DNA of 32,424 bases from Gemmatimonadota bacterium (GTDB lineage: Bacteria > Gemmatimonadota > Gemmatimonadetes > Gemmatimonadales > Gemmatimonadaceae), in the NCBI GenBank assembly GCA_003131365.1, contig PKVB01000165.1, positions 32,785 to 65,208 of the forward strand, read 5' to 3'. How positions within the stretch are numbered: position 1 is the stretch's first letter; every line of letters starts with the position of its first letter. The notes beneath the pieces were generated by a model. That model had not been told where the DNA came from. It ran no database searches and was given only the letters and a program-made list of their open reading frames with translations. A program made the translations under genes and the position numbers. Below are positions 23,740-31,708 of the stretch, in pieces.

Positions 23740-24144
23740 ATGAAGGGTGTTCTTGTAATGCTGGCAGTTGCTTCGCTTTGCGGGTGCGGTGGTGGGGGCG
23801 GCGGAAGTGCCGCCGGCCCATCAACAAACAATGGCGTCAATACCCCTCCGCCGGCCGGAGGAATCTCAGTCAACAACGACGCGTTCTCGCCCGCGACGAA
23901 ATCCATCACTGCTGGAACCAGCCTTCAGTGGGCATGGAACTCGTGCACGAGCGGCGATCCCTACAGTGGCACTGGCCAGACGTGCGTGGAACACAGTGTG
24001 ACCTTCGACGACGGATCCGCTTCGTCGGCGCTGCAGAGTCAGGGAACGTTCAGCAAGACGTTCAACACCCCAGGTACCTACACGTATCACTGCCAGGTAC
24101 ACGGGACAATGGGGATGACGGGAACGATCACGGTCACCCAGTAA
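23740..24144 (+). CDS. Cupredoxin lipoprotein (amicyanin-like copper site)
   Basis: A second blue-copper-type lipoprotein, 134 residues. The signal peptide ends in SLCGC with lipid Cys C16, followed by a short Gly/Ser/Pro linker. Copper ligands are H85 (VEHSVTF) and C118, H121 and M124 in HCQVHGTM, again C-x2-H-x2-M. An extra Cys pair (C69 and C82) could form a disulfide. It is similar in plan and motif to the protein at 18661-19080 but differs across the domain, so they are paralogues and not a recent duplication. ATG 23740 was chosen because the signal peptide starts there. Role: probably periplasmic or surface electron transfer. Confidence 0.86.
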   Translation: MKGVLVMLAVASLCGCGGGGGGSAAGPSTNNGVNTPPPAGGISVNNDAFSPATKSITAGTSLQWAWNSCTSGDPYSGTGQTCVEHSVTFDDGSASSALQSQGTFSKTFNTPGTYTYHCQVHGTMGMTGTITVTQ

Positions 24145-24155
24145 TCGCCGACTGG

Positions 24156-24824
24156 TCAGCCGTGAGCGGTCGTTCGGGCTCTGTGGTCTGAAGAAATCTC
24201 GAAGCAGCACTTTGGACGTCCTGAACGATCGCACCGCTCCGTCACTTCCGCGCCGACCACTTCGGCCACCAGGGTAGTGACGGCCGCACAAACGCAATGA
24301 TCCGCCTCCACAGCCCGCGACAGCGGACACGCGCGTCCGACAATACGGTACGTGCGGCCTGATTTCTCGACCGACGTTATTCCGCCAAGAGCGTTGAGCA
24401 AATCCGAGGCGCCGTTCACGCGTGATGAAAGCGGGCCCTCCGATTGGCTGAATCCGCGCGCGAGCCGCTTACCGACGCGCTTAAGAAAAGCGACGACCTG
24501 CGGCGTCGAGGTCCGGTCGCGGAGCTCCTCGAGGCACGCGATCAGCACCGGCGCGTACGCCCGCGAAAAGGCTTCCTCTCCCCCCGGGCTGAGCGAGTAG
24601 ATCGATGCTGGTTGTCCCACGACGCCGATCTTCCGTACTCGTTCCTTGCGCACGGTTCCCGAGCGCTCGAGCGCGTCCAGATGAAAGCGCACCGCGTTGT
24701 CGGTGACACCGAGGCGTTCGGCGAGGTCGTCGACGGTCCACGCGCTCTCTCGCAAGAGGGCGAGGAGTCGATCTCGCGTCGCGTCGGCGCGGAGCTTCGT
24801 AGATGGGCGGCGCGTTTCAGTCAT
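24156..24824 (-). CDS. Winged-helix transcriptional regulator with Cys-rich C-terminus (SufR/COG2345-like)
   Basis: A 222-residue regulator. The winged helix spans about residues 12-80 (RDRLLALLRESAWTVDDLAE, then NAVRFHLDALERSGTV). The C-terminal half ends in a cysteine cluster: C166, C177, C179, C198, C206 and C207, including C-x12-C-x18-C-x7-C, resembling the SufR-type regulators that hold an Fe-S cluster. It likely senses Fe-S or redox state and represses its own and the divergent DUF4142/Rieske operon through the operator between them; this is inference. ATG 24824 has a strong GGAGGG five bases upstream. Its stop lies 11 bp from the converging cupredoxin gene. Confidence 0.82.
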   Translation of the reverse strand: MTETRRPSTKLRADATRDRLLALLRESAWTVDDLAERLGVTDNAVRFHLDALERSGTVRKERVRKIGVVGQPASIYSLSPGGEEAFSRAYAPVLIACLEELRDRTSTPQVVAFLKRVGKRLARGFSQSEGPLSSRVNGASDLLNALGGITSVEKSGRTYRIVGRACPLSRAVEADHCVCAAVTTLVAEVVGAEVTERCDRSGRPKCCFEISSDHRARTTAHG

Positions 24825-24833
24825 TTGCCCTCC

Positions 24834-24862
24834 AATTTACCGCCATCCGCCGAATAAGTCAA
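24834..24862 (-). promoter_or_regulatory. Candidate sigma-70 promoter of the regulator gene
   Basis: TTGACT (24862-24857, minus strand) and TAAATT (24839-24834) are separated by exactly 17 bp. The spacing and boxes are close to consensus. The predicted start point would, however, fall almost at the ATG, upstream-excluding the GGAGGG ribosome site, so either the transcript is leaderless or the match is fortuitous. Confidence 0.4.
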
Positions 24863-24879
24863 AGCAAACCTTGACTTAT
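24854..24879. promoter_or_regulatory. Operator-like perfect inverted repeat in the divergent intergenic region
   Basis: ATAAGTCAA (24854-24862) and TTGACTTAT (24871-24879) are exact inverted copies, 9 bp each with an 8-bp spacer. Each arm contains a TTGACT hexamer facing outward. It is centred between the regulator gene and the DUF4142 operon, the classic place for an autoregulated divergent operator. The likely binder is the winged-helix regulator at 24156-24824. Confidence 0.72.
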
Positions 24880-24899
24880 CTGCATGGACTGAATAGTGT
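24871..24899 (+). promoter_or_regulatory. Candidate promoter of the DUF4142-Rieske operon
   Basis: TTGACT (24871-24876) and TAGTGT (24894-24899) are 17 bp apart. The predicted start near 24906 leaves a leader of about 40 nt that carries the GGAGG before the DUF4142 ATG. The -35 box lies in the right arm of the operator, so repressor binding would block polymerase. The -10 box is a weak match. Confidence 0.45.
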
Positions 24900-24946
24900 G
24901 CGGCTGCAAGGAATCTCACGCTCGGTTTCTCTCTCGGAGGTTTTGA

Positions 24947-25495
24947 ATGATTTCGCAGAACCGCACTATCAGATATGGCACCATGGCAGCATTGGCCGTC
25001 GCTTTTGGATTGCCTGTCGTGGCGGCGCGATCCCAGTCCGGCGCCCCCAAGCTCGACGATCCTACGATCGTCGCGATATTCGATGCCGCCAACACGTATG
25101 ATATGGAGACGGGAGCGCTCGCCGTAAACAAAGGCCATTCAAAGGCGGTTCGTGATTTTGGAACAATGCTCGTTCGAGACCACCGGAACGTCCGGCAGCA
25201 GGGCCGGGATTTGGCGAAGTCACTCAAGGTGACCCCCACTCCACCCCGGGACTTCCCCTTGGCCAAGGCGCACGTAGCAGCCATGCGGAATCTTCGCGGC
25301 CTCCATGGAAGCGCATTCGACCGCGCCTTCCTCAATCACGAAGTTGATTTTCATAACGCGGTGATCGATGCCGTGACAAACACGCTGCTGCCGGCGACTC
25401 AAAATGCGCAGGTAAAAGATCTGGAGACCAAGGTTGCGCCGGCTTTCGTGGCCCACCGTGATCTGGCCCAAAGACTGCTCAACAAGCAGAAGTGA
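24947..25495 (+). CDS. DUF4142 exported protein (ferritin-like helical bundle)
   Basis: A 182-residue protein with a signal peptide (hydrophobic MAALAVAFGLPVVAA, cleavage after about residue 30) and a DUF4142 domain. The motifs are AIFDAANTYDMETGALA, RDFGTMLVRDHRNV and FLNHEVDFHNAVID, which in the fold line up acidic and His residues like a ferritin-type bundle. The function of the family is unknown. ATG 24947 has GGAGG before it. Its stop overlaps the GTG start of the Rieske/FAD gene (GTGA), so the two are co-translated. Confidence 0.88.
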   Translation: MISQNRTIRYGTMAALAVAFGLPVVAARSQSGAPKLDDPTIVAIFDAANTYDMETGALAVNKGHSKAVRDFGTMLVRDHRNVRQQGRDLAKSLKVTPTPPRDFPLAKAHVAAMRNLRGLHGSAFDRAFLNHEVDFHNAVIDAVTNTLLPATQNAQVKDLETKVAPAFVAHRDLAQRLLNKQK

Positions 25496-27108
25496 CCGAG
25501 CATTCCGATGAGCTGACCGGCCCTGACCTGACGCAGGGTCTCGAGGTCAGCAGTATTCACGCGGGTCAGCTCATCGCCGGTCACGCATTTGGAGAGCCGG
25601 TGCTGCTCGTTCATGTCGAGCCAAACTGGTTCGCCGTGGGCGGCAAGTGCACGCACTACGGCGCTCCGCTCGACCAGGGTGTCCTCGTCAGCGAAACCAT
25701 CCGCTGCCCCTGGCACCACGCCTGCTTCGAGCTCCGCGACGGGGCGGCATCCCGCGCGCCGGCGCTCAACGATCTGCCTTCGTACGATGTCGCAGTCGAG
25801 AACAACATTGTACGAGTCACCCGCAAACGAGATCGCGGACAGCTAAAGGCTGAAGGTCACCGGGCTCGCGGGTCGCCTGCGCCGGAACGTGTTCTGTTCG
25901 AGGAAAAGCCTACGACTGGCCCGGAGTCGGTCGTGATCATCGGCGGCGGCGCCGCTGGGAATGCGTGCGCCGAGATGCTGCGGCGTGAGGCATATAGAGG
26001 CCCGGTCACCATCATTGACCCGGATCCCGATGTGCCCTACGACCGGCCCAATCTCTCGAAGGACTATCTCGCCGGAAACGCGCCGGAAGAGTGGCTTCCA
26101 CTTCATCCCCGAGAGTTTTACGTCGCGCAGCACATCGAGATTCTCTCGGGGCTGAAGGTCACGGCAATCGACCTCCGATCCAGAGCGGTGCATCTGAGCG
26201 ATGGCAGTAGTCGGAATTACGGCTGCCTGCTCATCGCGACGGGCGCGACTCCCATCCGTCTGGACGTTCCGGGCGGCGATCGGATCGCCTACCTGCGTAC
26301 TCTCGGAGACTGCCGCGCGATCATCGCGAAGCTCGGCGCCGCGAAGACAGCGGTGGTCATTGGTGCGAGCTTCATCGGATTGGAAGTCGCCGCCTCTCTC
26401 GTCAGCCGCGGACTGAAGGTGAGCGTCGTCGCTCCGGAGACGCTTCCCCTCGAGCGTGTGCTCGGTACCGAGCTGGGAACTCTCGTCAAGACTGTTCACG
26501 AGCAGCAGGGCGTCACGTTTTGCCTCGGGCGCACGGTGACAGCCATCGAGGAGAAGAAGGTGGTTCTCGACGACGGATCCCGGGTCGACGCGGACCTGGT
26601 CGTTGCCGGAGTTGGAGTACGGCCCGACCTGCAGCTCGCCGAATCAGCCGGCCTGACGCTCGATAACGGGCTCGCCGTCAACGAGTTTCTCGAGACCAGC
26701 GCCAGCGGAGTCTTTGCCGCCGGTGACGTGGCACGCTGGCCTGACGCGTACTCTGATCTCCGTCTTCGCATCGAGCACTGGGTCGTGGCCGAACGTCAGG
26801 GACAGGTCGTCGCTCGCAACATGCTCGGCGCCCGGGATTGCTTCGACGACATTCCATTCTTCTGGAGCGCCCACTACGACAAGTTGTCAATACAGTACAT
26901 CGGTCACGTCGAGCGTTGGGATGAAACCAGAATCGAAGGAGACGTGATGAAGATGGACTGTGCGGTTTCCTACATGGTTGGGAGCAGGCGCCGGGCAATG
27001 GCGACAATCAATCGCGATCGAAAGAATCTGGAGACGGAAGTGCAGCTGGAAACCGAGCTATTGCTCAAACCGCCGCCGGCTGTCACGCTCGAAGCGACGG
27101 AGGCCTGA
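25492..27108 (+). CDS. Rieske [2Fe-2S]-FAD/NAD(P) reductase (AIF-like)
   Basis: A 538-residue fusion. An N-terminal Rieske domain (about 14-110) has ligands C53-T-H55 and C72-P-W-H75. A pyridine nucleotide-disulfide reductase-type module follows, with GGGAAGNACA at 151 for FAD, VIGASFIGLEVAASL near 290-304 for NAD(P), and the GVFAAGDVARWPD FAD motif at about 403-415. A reductase C-terminal domain completes it. This resembles AIF-like flavoproteins and ferredoxin-type electron-transfer partners; the acceptor is not known. GTG 25492 overlaps the DUF4142 stop. The broken folE starts 3 bp after its stop. Confidence 0.88.
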   Translation: MTEHSDELTGPDLTQGLEVSSIHAGQLIAGHAFGEPVLLVHVEPNWFAVGGKCTHYGAPLDQGVLVSETIRCPWHHACFELRDGAASRAPALNDLPSYDVAVENNIVRVTRKRDRGQLKAEGHRARGSPAPERVLFEEKPTTGPESVVIIGGGAAGNACAEMLRREAYRGPVTIIDPDPDVPYDRPNLSKDYLAGNAPEEWLPLHPREFYVAQHIEILSGLKVTAIDLRSRAVHLSDGSSRNYGCLLIATGATPIRLDVPGGDRIAYLRTLGDCRAIIAKLGAAKTAVVIGASFIGLEVAASLVSRGLKVSVVAPETLPLERVLGTELGTLVKTVHEQQGVTFCLGRTVTAIEEKKVVLDDGSRVDADLVVAGVGVRPDLQLAESAGLTLDNGLAVNEFLETSASGVFAAGDVARWPDAYSDLRLRIEHWVVAERQGQVVARNMLGARDCFDDIPFFWSAHYDKLSIQYIGHVERWDETRIEGDVMKMDCAVSYMVGSRRRAMATINRDRKNLETEVQLETELLLKPPPAVTLEATEA

Positions 27109-27111
27109 CCA

Positions 27112-27532
27112 ATGGCAACACGACTGGTTCGCGCTTCTGAGGATGATGAAACCACTGAGACCGATCGCAGCGGTGAGTTCGAGGATCTGATACGGCGCGA
27201 GCTGGAACTGATCGGCGAGGATCCCAAGCGCGAGGGCCTGCTCGAGACTCCGCAGCGCGTCGCCAAGGCAATGAAGTTTCTGACCGAAGGCTACAACTCG
27301 AGCGCCGAGGAAGTGGTCGGTCGGGGCATCTTCAAGGAAGAGCACGACAACATGATCATGGTGCGCGACATCGAGCTCTACTCGCCACCTATGCATGATG
27401 ATGCGCGGAGTGCAGAAGCAGAACTCGAAGACGATCACTTCGGCGCTTAGAGGCGCATTCCGCGAAGATCCCAAGACGCGCGACGAATTCCTGCGTCTGG
27501 CTCATTCCTCCAGCGGAACCCTCCAGTTCTGA
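27112..27532 (+). pseudogene. folE: Broken GTP cyclohydrolase I (folE) with internal frameshifting deletion
   Basis: GTP cyclohydrolase I makes dihydroneopterin triphosphate for folate. Residues 1-91 match its N-terminus (RREGLLETPQRV-type stretch KREGLLETPQRVAKAMKFL, ending VRDIELYS at 27384). The original frame then runs into nonsense and stops at 27450. From 27386 the +1 frame encodes the family C-terminus HLCMMMRGVQKQNSKTITSA, ending in TGA at 27532. Missing are about 70 codons that in intact enzymes contain the zinc-ligand C-E-H-H motif and much of the active site; only the third zinc Cys (HLC) remains. The gene cannot give an active enzyme. Either a real pseudogene or an assembly error. 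Confidence 0.9.
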
Positions 27533-27544
27533 CGGGAGTGATGG

Positions 27545-29041
27545 CTACGCCTTGCTGATCGCGAATATGTGCGCGACATCTTCCTCGAATTCCTGGATGC
27601 GCGCTCTTTTCACCTGATCGTTCCAGCCGAGAAGTGGCGCCACAATGTCCGCGGCGCGCGGCGCGACGTTCCTTCCGTGATCGCGCGTCTCGAACGCCAG
27701 ATGCGTGCGGCGGACCAGCAAGTCGCTGAGATCCTGCGCCATCTCCCTCGAAACGCCGTAAACGAGATGCGCTCCCGTATAGGGGAGTCCTTCTACCAGC
27801 GGTTTTGAAAGAGCACGGTCTTCTTGCTGCAGCCGCGCGATTTCCTTCGGGCGATCCGCGCCCGGAAGCTCGACGGAGTCCGTAGCAGCCGCCTTCTTCT
27901 CGCGGCCAAGCGCTTCCTGAACGCGGTCCACGATCTCGGCAGCCATCGACCGGTAGGTCGTGAGCTTGCCACCCGTGACATTGATCACCCCGGAACTGTC
28001 GGTCACGATGCTGTGCTCGCGCGAGACCGCGCCTGGATTTGCGGCCTTGGCGCTTGCGAGCGGACGGATCCCCGCCCAGGCGCTCACCACATCATCAGGG
28101 GTGAGCTGAGCCCGCGGAAAGTATGCGTTTGCCGAGCGAAGGAGATATTCCACGTCGCTGGCTGAGGCGTGCACCGTCTCTGGAGATTCGTCGGTCCAGG
28201 TATCGGTCGTGCCGATAATCGCCTGCGGCCCGGCGGGGAGGCAGAACATGACGCGACCATCAACGGGGGAGATGAGAGTAAGTGCGTCCCGGTTTCCTAC
28301 GCGTTCTCGAGGCACTCCAATGTGAACGCCCTTGCTGCCGCGCAGCCGCCGAGCACGTTCGTCGCTGTCGAACGCGTTCTGCCAGACGCCGGTCGCATTG
28401 ACGACGACTCGTGCGCGGATGTCCCGGCTTTCGCCGGAGTGCTGCGATCTCGCGACCGCTCCCACGGCCTTGGCGCCATCGCGAATTATCTCGCTCACGC
28501 GTGTATGACTCAAGACGGTCGCACCGAGCTCTCGAGCGGCGATCGCGTTCGCCACCGTCAGACGCGCATCATCGGTGCTTGCGTCGTAGTAGACAGCGCC
28601 GCCCGTAAGCCCCACACTGTTGAGACTCGGCTCGCGTTCAAGTGTCTCCGCCGCGTTCAGCGTCGAGTGCTTCCGCGATCTCCCCACCGCCATTAGCTGA
28701 TACACGAGGAGTCCGGCGCTCAACTTCACCTTTCCGACGCGAGCACCACGGTAGATCGGCCAGGTGAAGGCCAGCGGCTTCACCAGGTGCGGGGCAATCC
28801 GAAGCAGTGTCTGCCGCTCGCGGATCGACTCGTGAACGAGGTGCAGCTGCCCCTGCTCCAGATACCGGATTCCGCCGTGAATCAGTCGCGAGGAGCGGCC
28901 CGACGTTCCGCTCGCGAAGTCGTCACGCTCGACCAGCGCAACGTTCAGGCCGCGCATTGCAGCATCGCGCGCGACGCCGCAGCCAGTGATGCCTCCCCCG
29001 ATTACGAGAAGGTCGAATTTGTCCCCAGAGAGTCCAGTCAT
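27545..29041 (-). CDS. glpD: FAD-dependent glycerol-3-phosphate dehydrogenase
   Basis: Oxidises glycerol 3-phosphate to dihydroxyacetone phosphate at the membrane and passes electrons to quinone. The 498-residue protein has the FAD-binding VIGGGITGCGVARDAAMRG (about 13-31), the GlpD signature ASGTSGRSSRLIHGGIRYLE, VNATGVWQNA, and near the C-terminus SGVINVTGGKLTTYRSMA, with the usual GlpD C-terminal domain. Length is typical. ATG 29041 lacks a strong ribosome site. A TATACT at 29082-29077 on the minus strand could be its -10 box. No glpK or glpF is nearby. Confidence 0.93.
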   Translation of the reverse strand: MTGLSGDKFDLLVIGGGITGCGVARDAAMRGLNVALVERDDFASGTSGRSSRLIHGGIRYLEQGQLHLVHESIRERQTLLRIAPHLVKPLAFTWPIYRGARVGKVKLSAGLLVYQLMAVGRSRKHSTLNAAETLEREPSLNSVGLTGGAVYYDASTDDARLTVANAIAARELGATVLSHTRVSEIIRDGAKAVGAVARSQHSGESRDIRARVVVNATGVWQNAFDSDERARRLRGSKGVHIGVPRERVGNRDALTLISPVDGRVMFCLPAGPQAIIGTTDTWTDESPETVHASASDVEYLLRSANAYFPRAQLTPDDVVSAWAGIRPLASAKAANPGAVSREHSIVTDSSGVINVTGGKLTTYRSMAAEIVDRVQEALGREKKAAATDSVELPGADRPKEIARLQQEDRALSKPLVEGLPYTGAHLVYGVSREMAQDLSDLLVRRTHLAFETRDHGRNVAPRAADIVAPLLGWNDQVKRARIQEFEEDVAHIFAISKA

Positions 29042-29076
29042 TCTAGCAAGGTCGAGAGGGCCGCGGAATCAGCCAA

Positions 29077-29082
29077 AGTATA
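29077..29082 (-). promoter_or_regulatory. Candidate -10 box for glpD
   Basis: TATACT on the minus strand, about 36 bp before the glpD start, is a five-of-six match to the sigma-70 -10 box. No good -35 box is found at 16-18 bp, so this is tentative. Confidence 0.3.
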
Positions 29083-29224
29083 AGGAATTTGATCGCAAGA
29101 TTCGGATATCGCGCTTTCTGGCGTGCCAGCATCGTTCGGTACGAGCAGTTAGACAGACCGTTCGACCAGTGGGGATACGATGCAAGCTTATCGCGTAGTG
29201 GCCATGGGAGATCAGACCACTGGC

Positions 29225-29233
29225 TGTTATGAT
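29225..29233 (+). promoter_or_regulatory. Candidate extended -10 promoter for ada
   Basis: TGTTATGAT contains TATGAT at 29228-29233, a five-of-six -10 match with the upstream TG of an extended -10. The -35 region is weak. Transcription would start near 29240, giving a leader of about 60 nt to the chosen ada start. The 262-bp glpD-ada gap also has an inverted pair CCAGTGG (29166-29172) and CCACTGG (29217-29223) that could be a regulatory site. Confidence 0.4.
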
Positions 29234-29303
29234 TTTCTGATCGAGAGGACGACTGACGAAGATGACCTCGAGCAAGACGAGAGATCAATCGGAGGACCTT
29301 CCC

Positions 29304-30377
29304 ATGAATGAAGCCATTGCCTGGGAGTCCGTCCTCAACAGAGACGCCTCTGCCGATGACCGCTTGCTCTATGGAGTCACCACGACGGGCATCTATTGCC
29401 GTCCATCGTGCCCCTCGCGGCGGCCGAAGCGCGATAACGTCGCCTTCTTCTCCTCCGCGGCTGCCGCGGAGCACGCAGGATTCCGCGCCTGCCAGCGGTG
29501 CACTCCGAATCGCGCGAAATCGCCACACCGCGGCGTCGAGCGCGCGCGGGATTACATCGACACCCACATCGGTGATCTCGGCGAGGAGCGCATCACGCTC
29601 GAGCTGCTCGGCGAACAATCGGGTCTCAGCCCGTATCATCTCCAGCGGAAATTCAAGGAGCTCCTCGGGCTGACACCGGCGCAGTACATCCGCGCCCGGA
29701 AGAGCGAGCGACTCAAGAGCGAGCTGAAGCGCGGCGAAACCGTGAGTCGTGCCACCTTCGGCGCCGGATACGGCTCCAGCAGCAGAGTTTACGGCGATTC
29801 CGACAAAAGGCTCGGAATGACGCCGGCAACGTATCGTCGTGGCGGTGCGGGAGCGCACATCGACTACGTGACTGCAAAGACTTCGCTCGGCACTCTGCTC
29901 GTCGGCGCGACCGATCGGGGCGTCTGCGCGGTGACGCTCGGCAACGACGCAAAGACTCTCGAGGCGGCGCTCGAGCAGGAGTATCCAGCGGCAACGCGCA
30001 CGCACGTCGCGACTCCATCGAGTTCTCTAAGCGGTTGGGTGGCGGAAATTATCGAGGCTGTAGATAGCGATCGCGTGCGGCTGGACATTCCGTTTGACAT
30101 CCAGGCCTCCGCATTTCAATGGAAGGTGTGGCATGAGCTGCAGAAGATTCCGTTCGGCGAAACGCGGTCCTACGGTGAAATCGCAACTGCAATCGGATCT
30201 CCGAAGGCCGTGCGGGCGGTGGCAAGCGCGTGCGCGAACAATCGAGCGGCTGTCGTTATCCCGTGTCATCGTGTCGTACGGCAGAGCGGCGCTCTCGGCG
30301 GATACCGGTGGGGCCTCGAGCGCAAGAGGCAACTGATCGAGAAAGAGCGTGCCACCAGAGACAAGGGCACGTCCTAG
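29304..30377 (+). CDS. ada: Ada: bifunctional methylphosphotriester/O6-methylguanine-DNA methyltransferase and AraC-type regulator
   Basis: Ada repairs alkylated DNA and, once methylated, activates the adaptive response. The 357-residue protein has the N-terminal zinc/methyl-acceptor domain with C32, C36, C63 and C66 (YCRPSCPSRR and CQRC), where C32 corresponds to E. coli Cys38. An AraC-type HTH covers about 75-178 (LELLGEQSGLSPYHLQRKFK). The C-terminal methyltransferase has the active-site P-C321-H-R-V. GGAGGA seven bases before ATG 29304 supports this start over ATG 29262, which would add 14 residues of low similarity. No alkA or alkB gene is nearby. Confidence 0.94.
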   Translation: MNEAIAWESVLNRDASADDRLLYGVTTTGIYCRPSCPSRRPKRDNVAFFSSAAAAEHAGFRACQRCTPNRAKSPHRGVERARDYIDTHIGDLGEERITLELLGEQSGLSPYHLQRKFKELLGLTPAQYIRARKSERLKSELKRGETVSRATFGAGYGSSSRVYGDSDKRLGMTPATYRRGGAGAHIDYVTAKTSLGTLLVGATDRGVCAVTLGNDAKTLEAALEQEYPAATRTHVATPSSSLSGWVAEIIEAVDSDRVRLDIPFDIQASAFQWKVWHELQKIPFGETRSYGEIATAIGSPKAVRAVASACANNRAAVVIPCHRVVRQSGALGGYRWGLERKRQLIEKERATRDKGTS

Positions 30378-30386
30378 ATAGATAAA

Positions 30387-30435
30387 CGGCGCCCGTCTAA
30401 GTTCCCTTCATGGCTACATTCGGGAACGGGCGCCG
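30387..30435 (+). promoter_or_regulatory. Perfect 10-bp inverted repeat enclosing the fadI start codon
   Basis: CGGCGCCCGT at 30387-30396 is exactly complementary to ACGGGCGCCG at 30426-30435. An inner pair, GTTCCC (30401-30406) and GGGAAC (30422-30427), extends a shorter form of the stem around a 15-nt loop that contains the ATG of fadI (30410-30412). No Shine-Dalgarno sequence precedes this ATG. The structure could control fadI translation. Confidence 0.5.
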
Positions 30436-31708
30436 CGTCGCGATAGTTGCGGGCGTGCGGACGCCATTTGCAAAAGCTGGAACCGCCTTCAAGACGATTT
30501 CCGCAATCGACCTCGGCAAGCTGTGCGTAGCGGAATTGTTGCAGCGCACGAATCTGGACGGGAAGGAAGTGCAGGCGCTCGTGTTCGGCACGGTGATTCC
30601 ATCGGTGGTCGCGCCGAACATCGCGCGTGAGGTCTCGCTGCTGCCGCTCCTGCCCAAGGGCGTCCAGGCCTACACCGTGAGCAGAGCGTGCGCGTCGGCG
30701 AATCAGGCGATCACCGACGCCGCTGACCAGATCGCTCTCGGCCACCTCGATGTCGCGATCGCTGGCGGCTCGGAATCTCTGTCCAACATTCCGATTCTTC
30801 ACTCGCAAAGGTTTGCCGAGACGCTCCTTCTCGCGTCGAAAGCGAAATCGCTGCCGGCGCGGCTCCGGACTCTCGCGCGCCTGCGTCCGAAAGATTTCAT
30901 TCCCATCACCCCGGCGATCGCCGAACCCACGACCGGCGAGACGATGGGGCAGTCAGCGGAGAAAATGGCCAAGCTCAACGCGATCACGCGCGAGGAGCAG
31001 GATCATTTCGCGCTCCGCTCGCACCGGCTCGCGTCCGCCGGCACCGCCGATGGAAGATTGACGGCCGAGATCATGCCGGTCTACGTGCCGCCCAAGTTCG
31101 AAAGCGTGCTGACGTCTGACAATGGGATTCGCGAGGACACGAGCTACGAGCAGCTGGCGGCGCTCAAGCCCGTGTTCGACAGAAAGTACGGCAGCGTGAC
31201 GGCGGGCAATTCGTCGCCCCTCACGGATGGTGGCGCGTGCGTTCTGCTCATGAGCGAGGAGAAGGCGAAGGCGCTCGGCTATGCTCCGTTGGGGATAATC
31301 AAGTCGTATGCGTACGCGGCGCTCGATCCGGGAGAGCAGCTACTCCAGGCACCGGTGCTGGCCGCACCGGTCGCGCTCAAGCGCGCAGGCCTCTCGTTGA
31401 AGGACATTGACCTGGTGGAGATGCACGAAGCGTTCGCCGCGCAGGTGTTGTCGAACCTGAAGGGATTCGAATCGAAGTGGTGGGCAGAGAGAGCGGGTTT
31501 CTCACAGCCGGTGGGCGAGGTGGACAGAGCGAAGCTCAACGTCATGGGCGGCTCGATCGCCATTGGCCATCCATTCGGAGCGACCGGTGCGCGAATCACG
31601 ACGACGCTTCTGAACGAGCTGCAACGGCGCGGCGGGCAGTTTGGACTGATGACCGTGTGCACGGCCGGCGGTATGGGCTTCGCGATGGTGGTCGAGAGAA
31701 CACAATGA
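30410..31708 (+). CDS. fadI: Acetyl-CoA C-acyltransferase (3-ketoacyl-CoA thiolase) FadI
   Basis: The last step of fatty-acid beta-oxidation: thiolysis of 3-ketoacyl-CoA. The 432-residue length and the opening ATFGNGRRVAIVAGVRTPFA match the FadI subtype. The nucleophilic Cys is in SRACASANQA (about residue 94), the conserved HEAFAAQ motif is at about 342, and the catalytic tail has GHPFGATGAR and CTAGGMGFAM. The ATGA overlap with fadJ shows it belongs to one operon. No ribosome site is visible before its start, which is enclosed by an inverted repeat. Confidence 0.94.
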   Translation: MATFGNGRRVAIVAGVRTPFAKAGTAFKTISAIDLGKLCVAELLQRTNLDGKEVQALVFGTVIPSVVAPNIAREVSLLPLLPKGVQAYTVSRACASANQAITDAADQIALGHLDVAIAGGSESLSNIPILHSQRFAETLLLASKAKSLPARLRTLARLRPKDFIPITPAIAEPTTGETMGQSAEKMAKLNAITREEQDHFALRSHRLASAGTADGRLTAEIMPVYVPPKFESVLTSDNGIREDTSYEQLAALKPVFDRKYGSVTAGNSSPLTDGGACVLLMSEEKAKALGYAPLGIIKSYAYAALDPGEQLLQAPVLAAPVALKRAGLSLKDIDLVEMHEAFAAQVLSNLKGFESKWWAERAGFSQPVGEVDRAKLNVMGGSIAIGHPFGATGARITTTLLNELQRRGGQFGLMTVCTAGGMGFAMVVERTQ

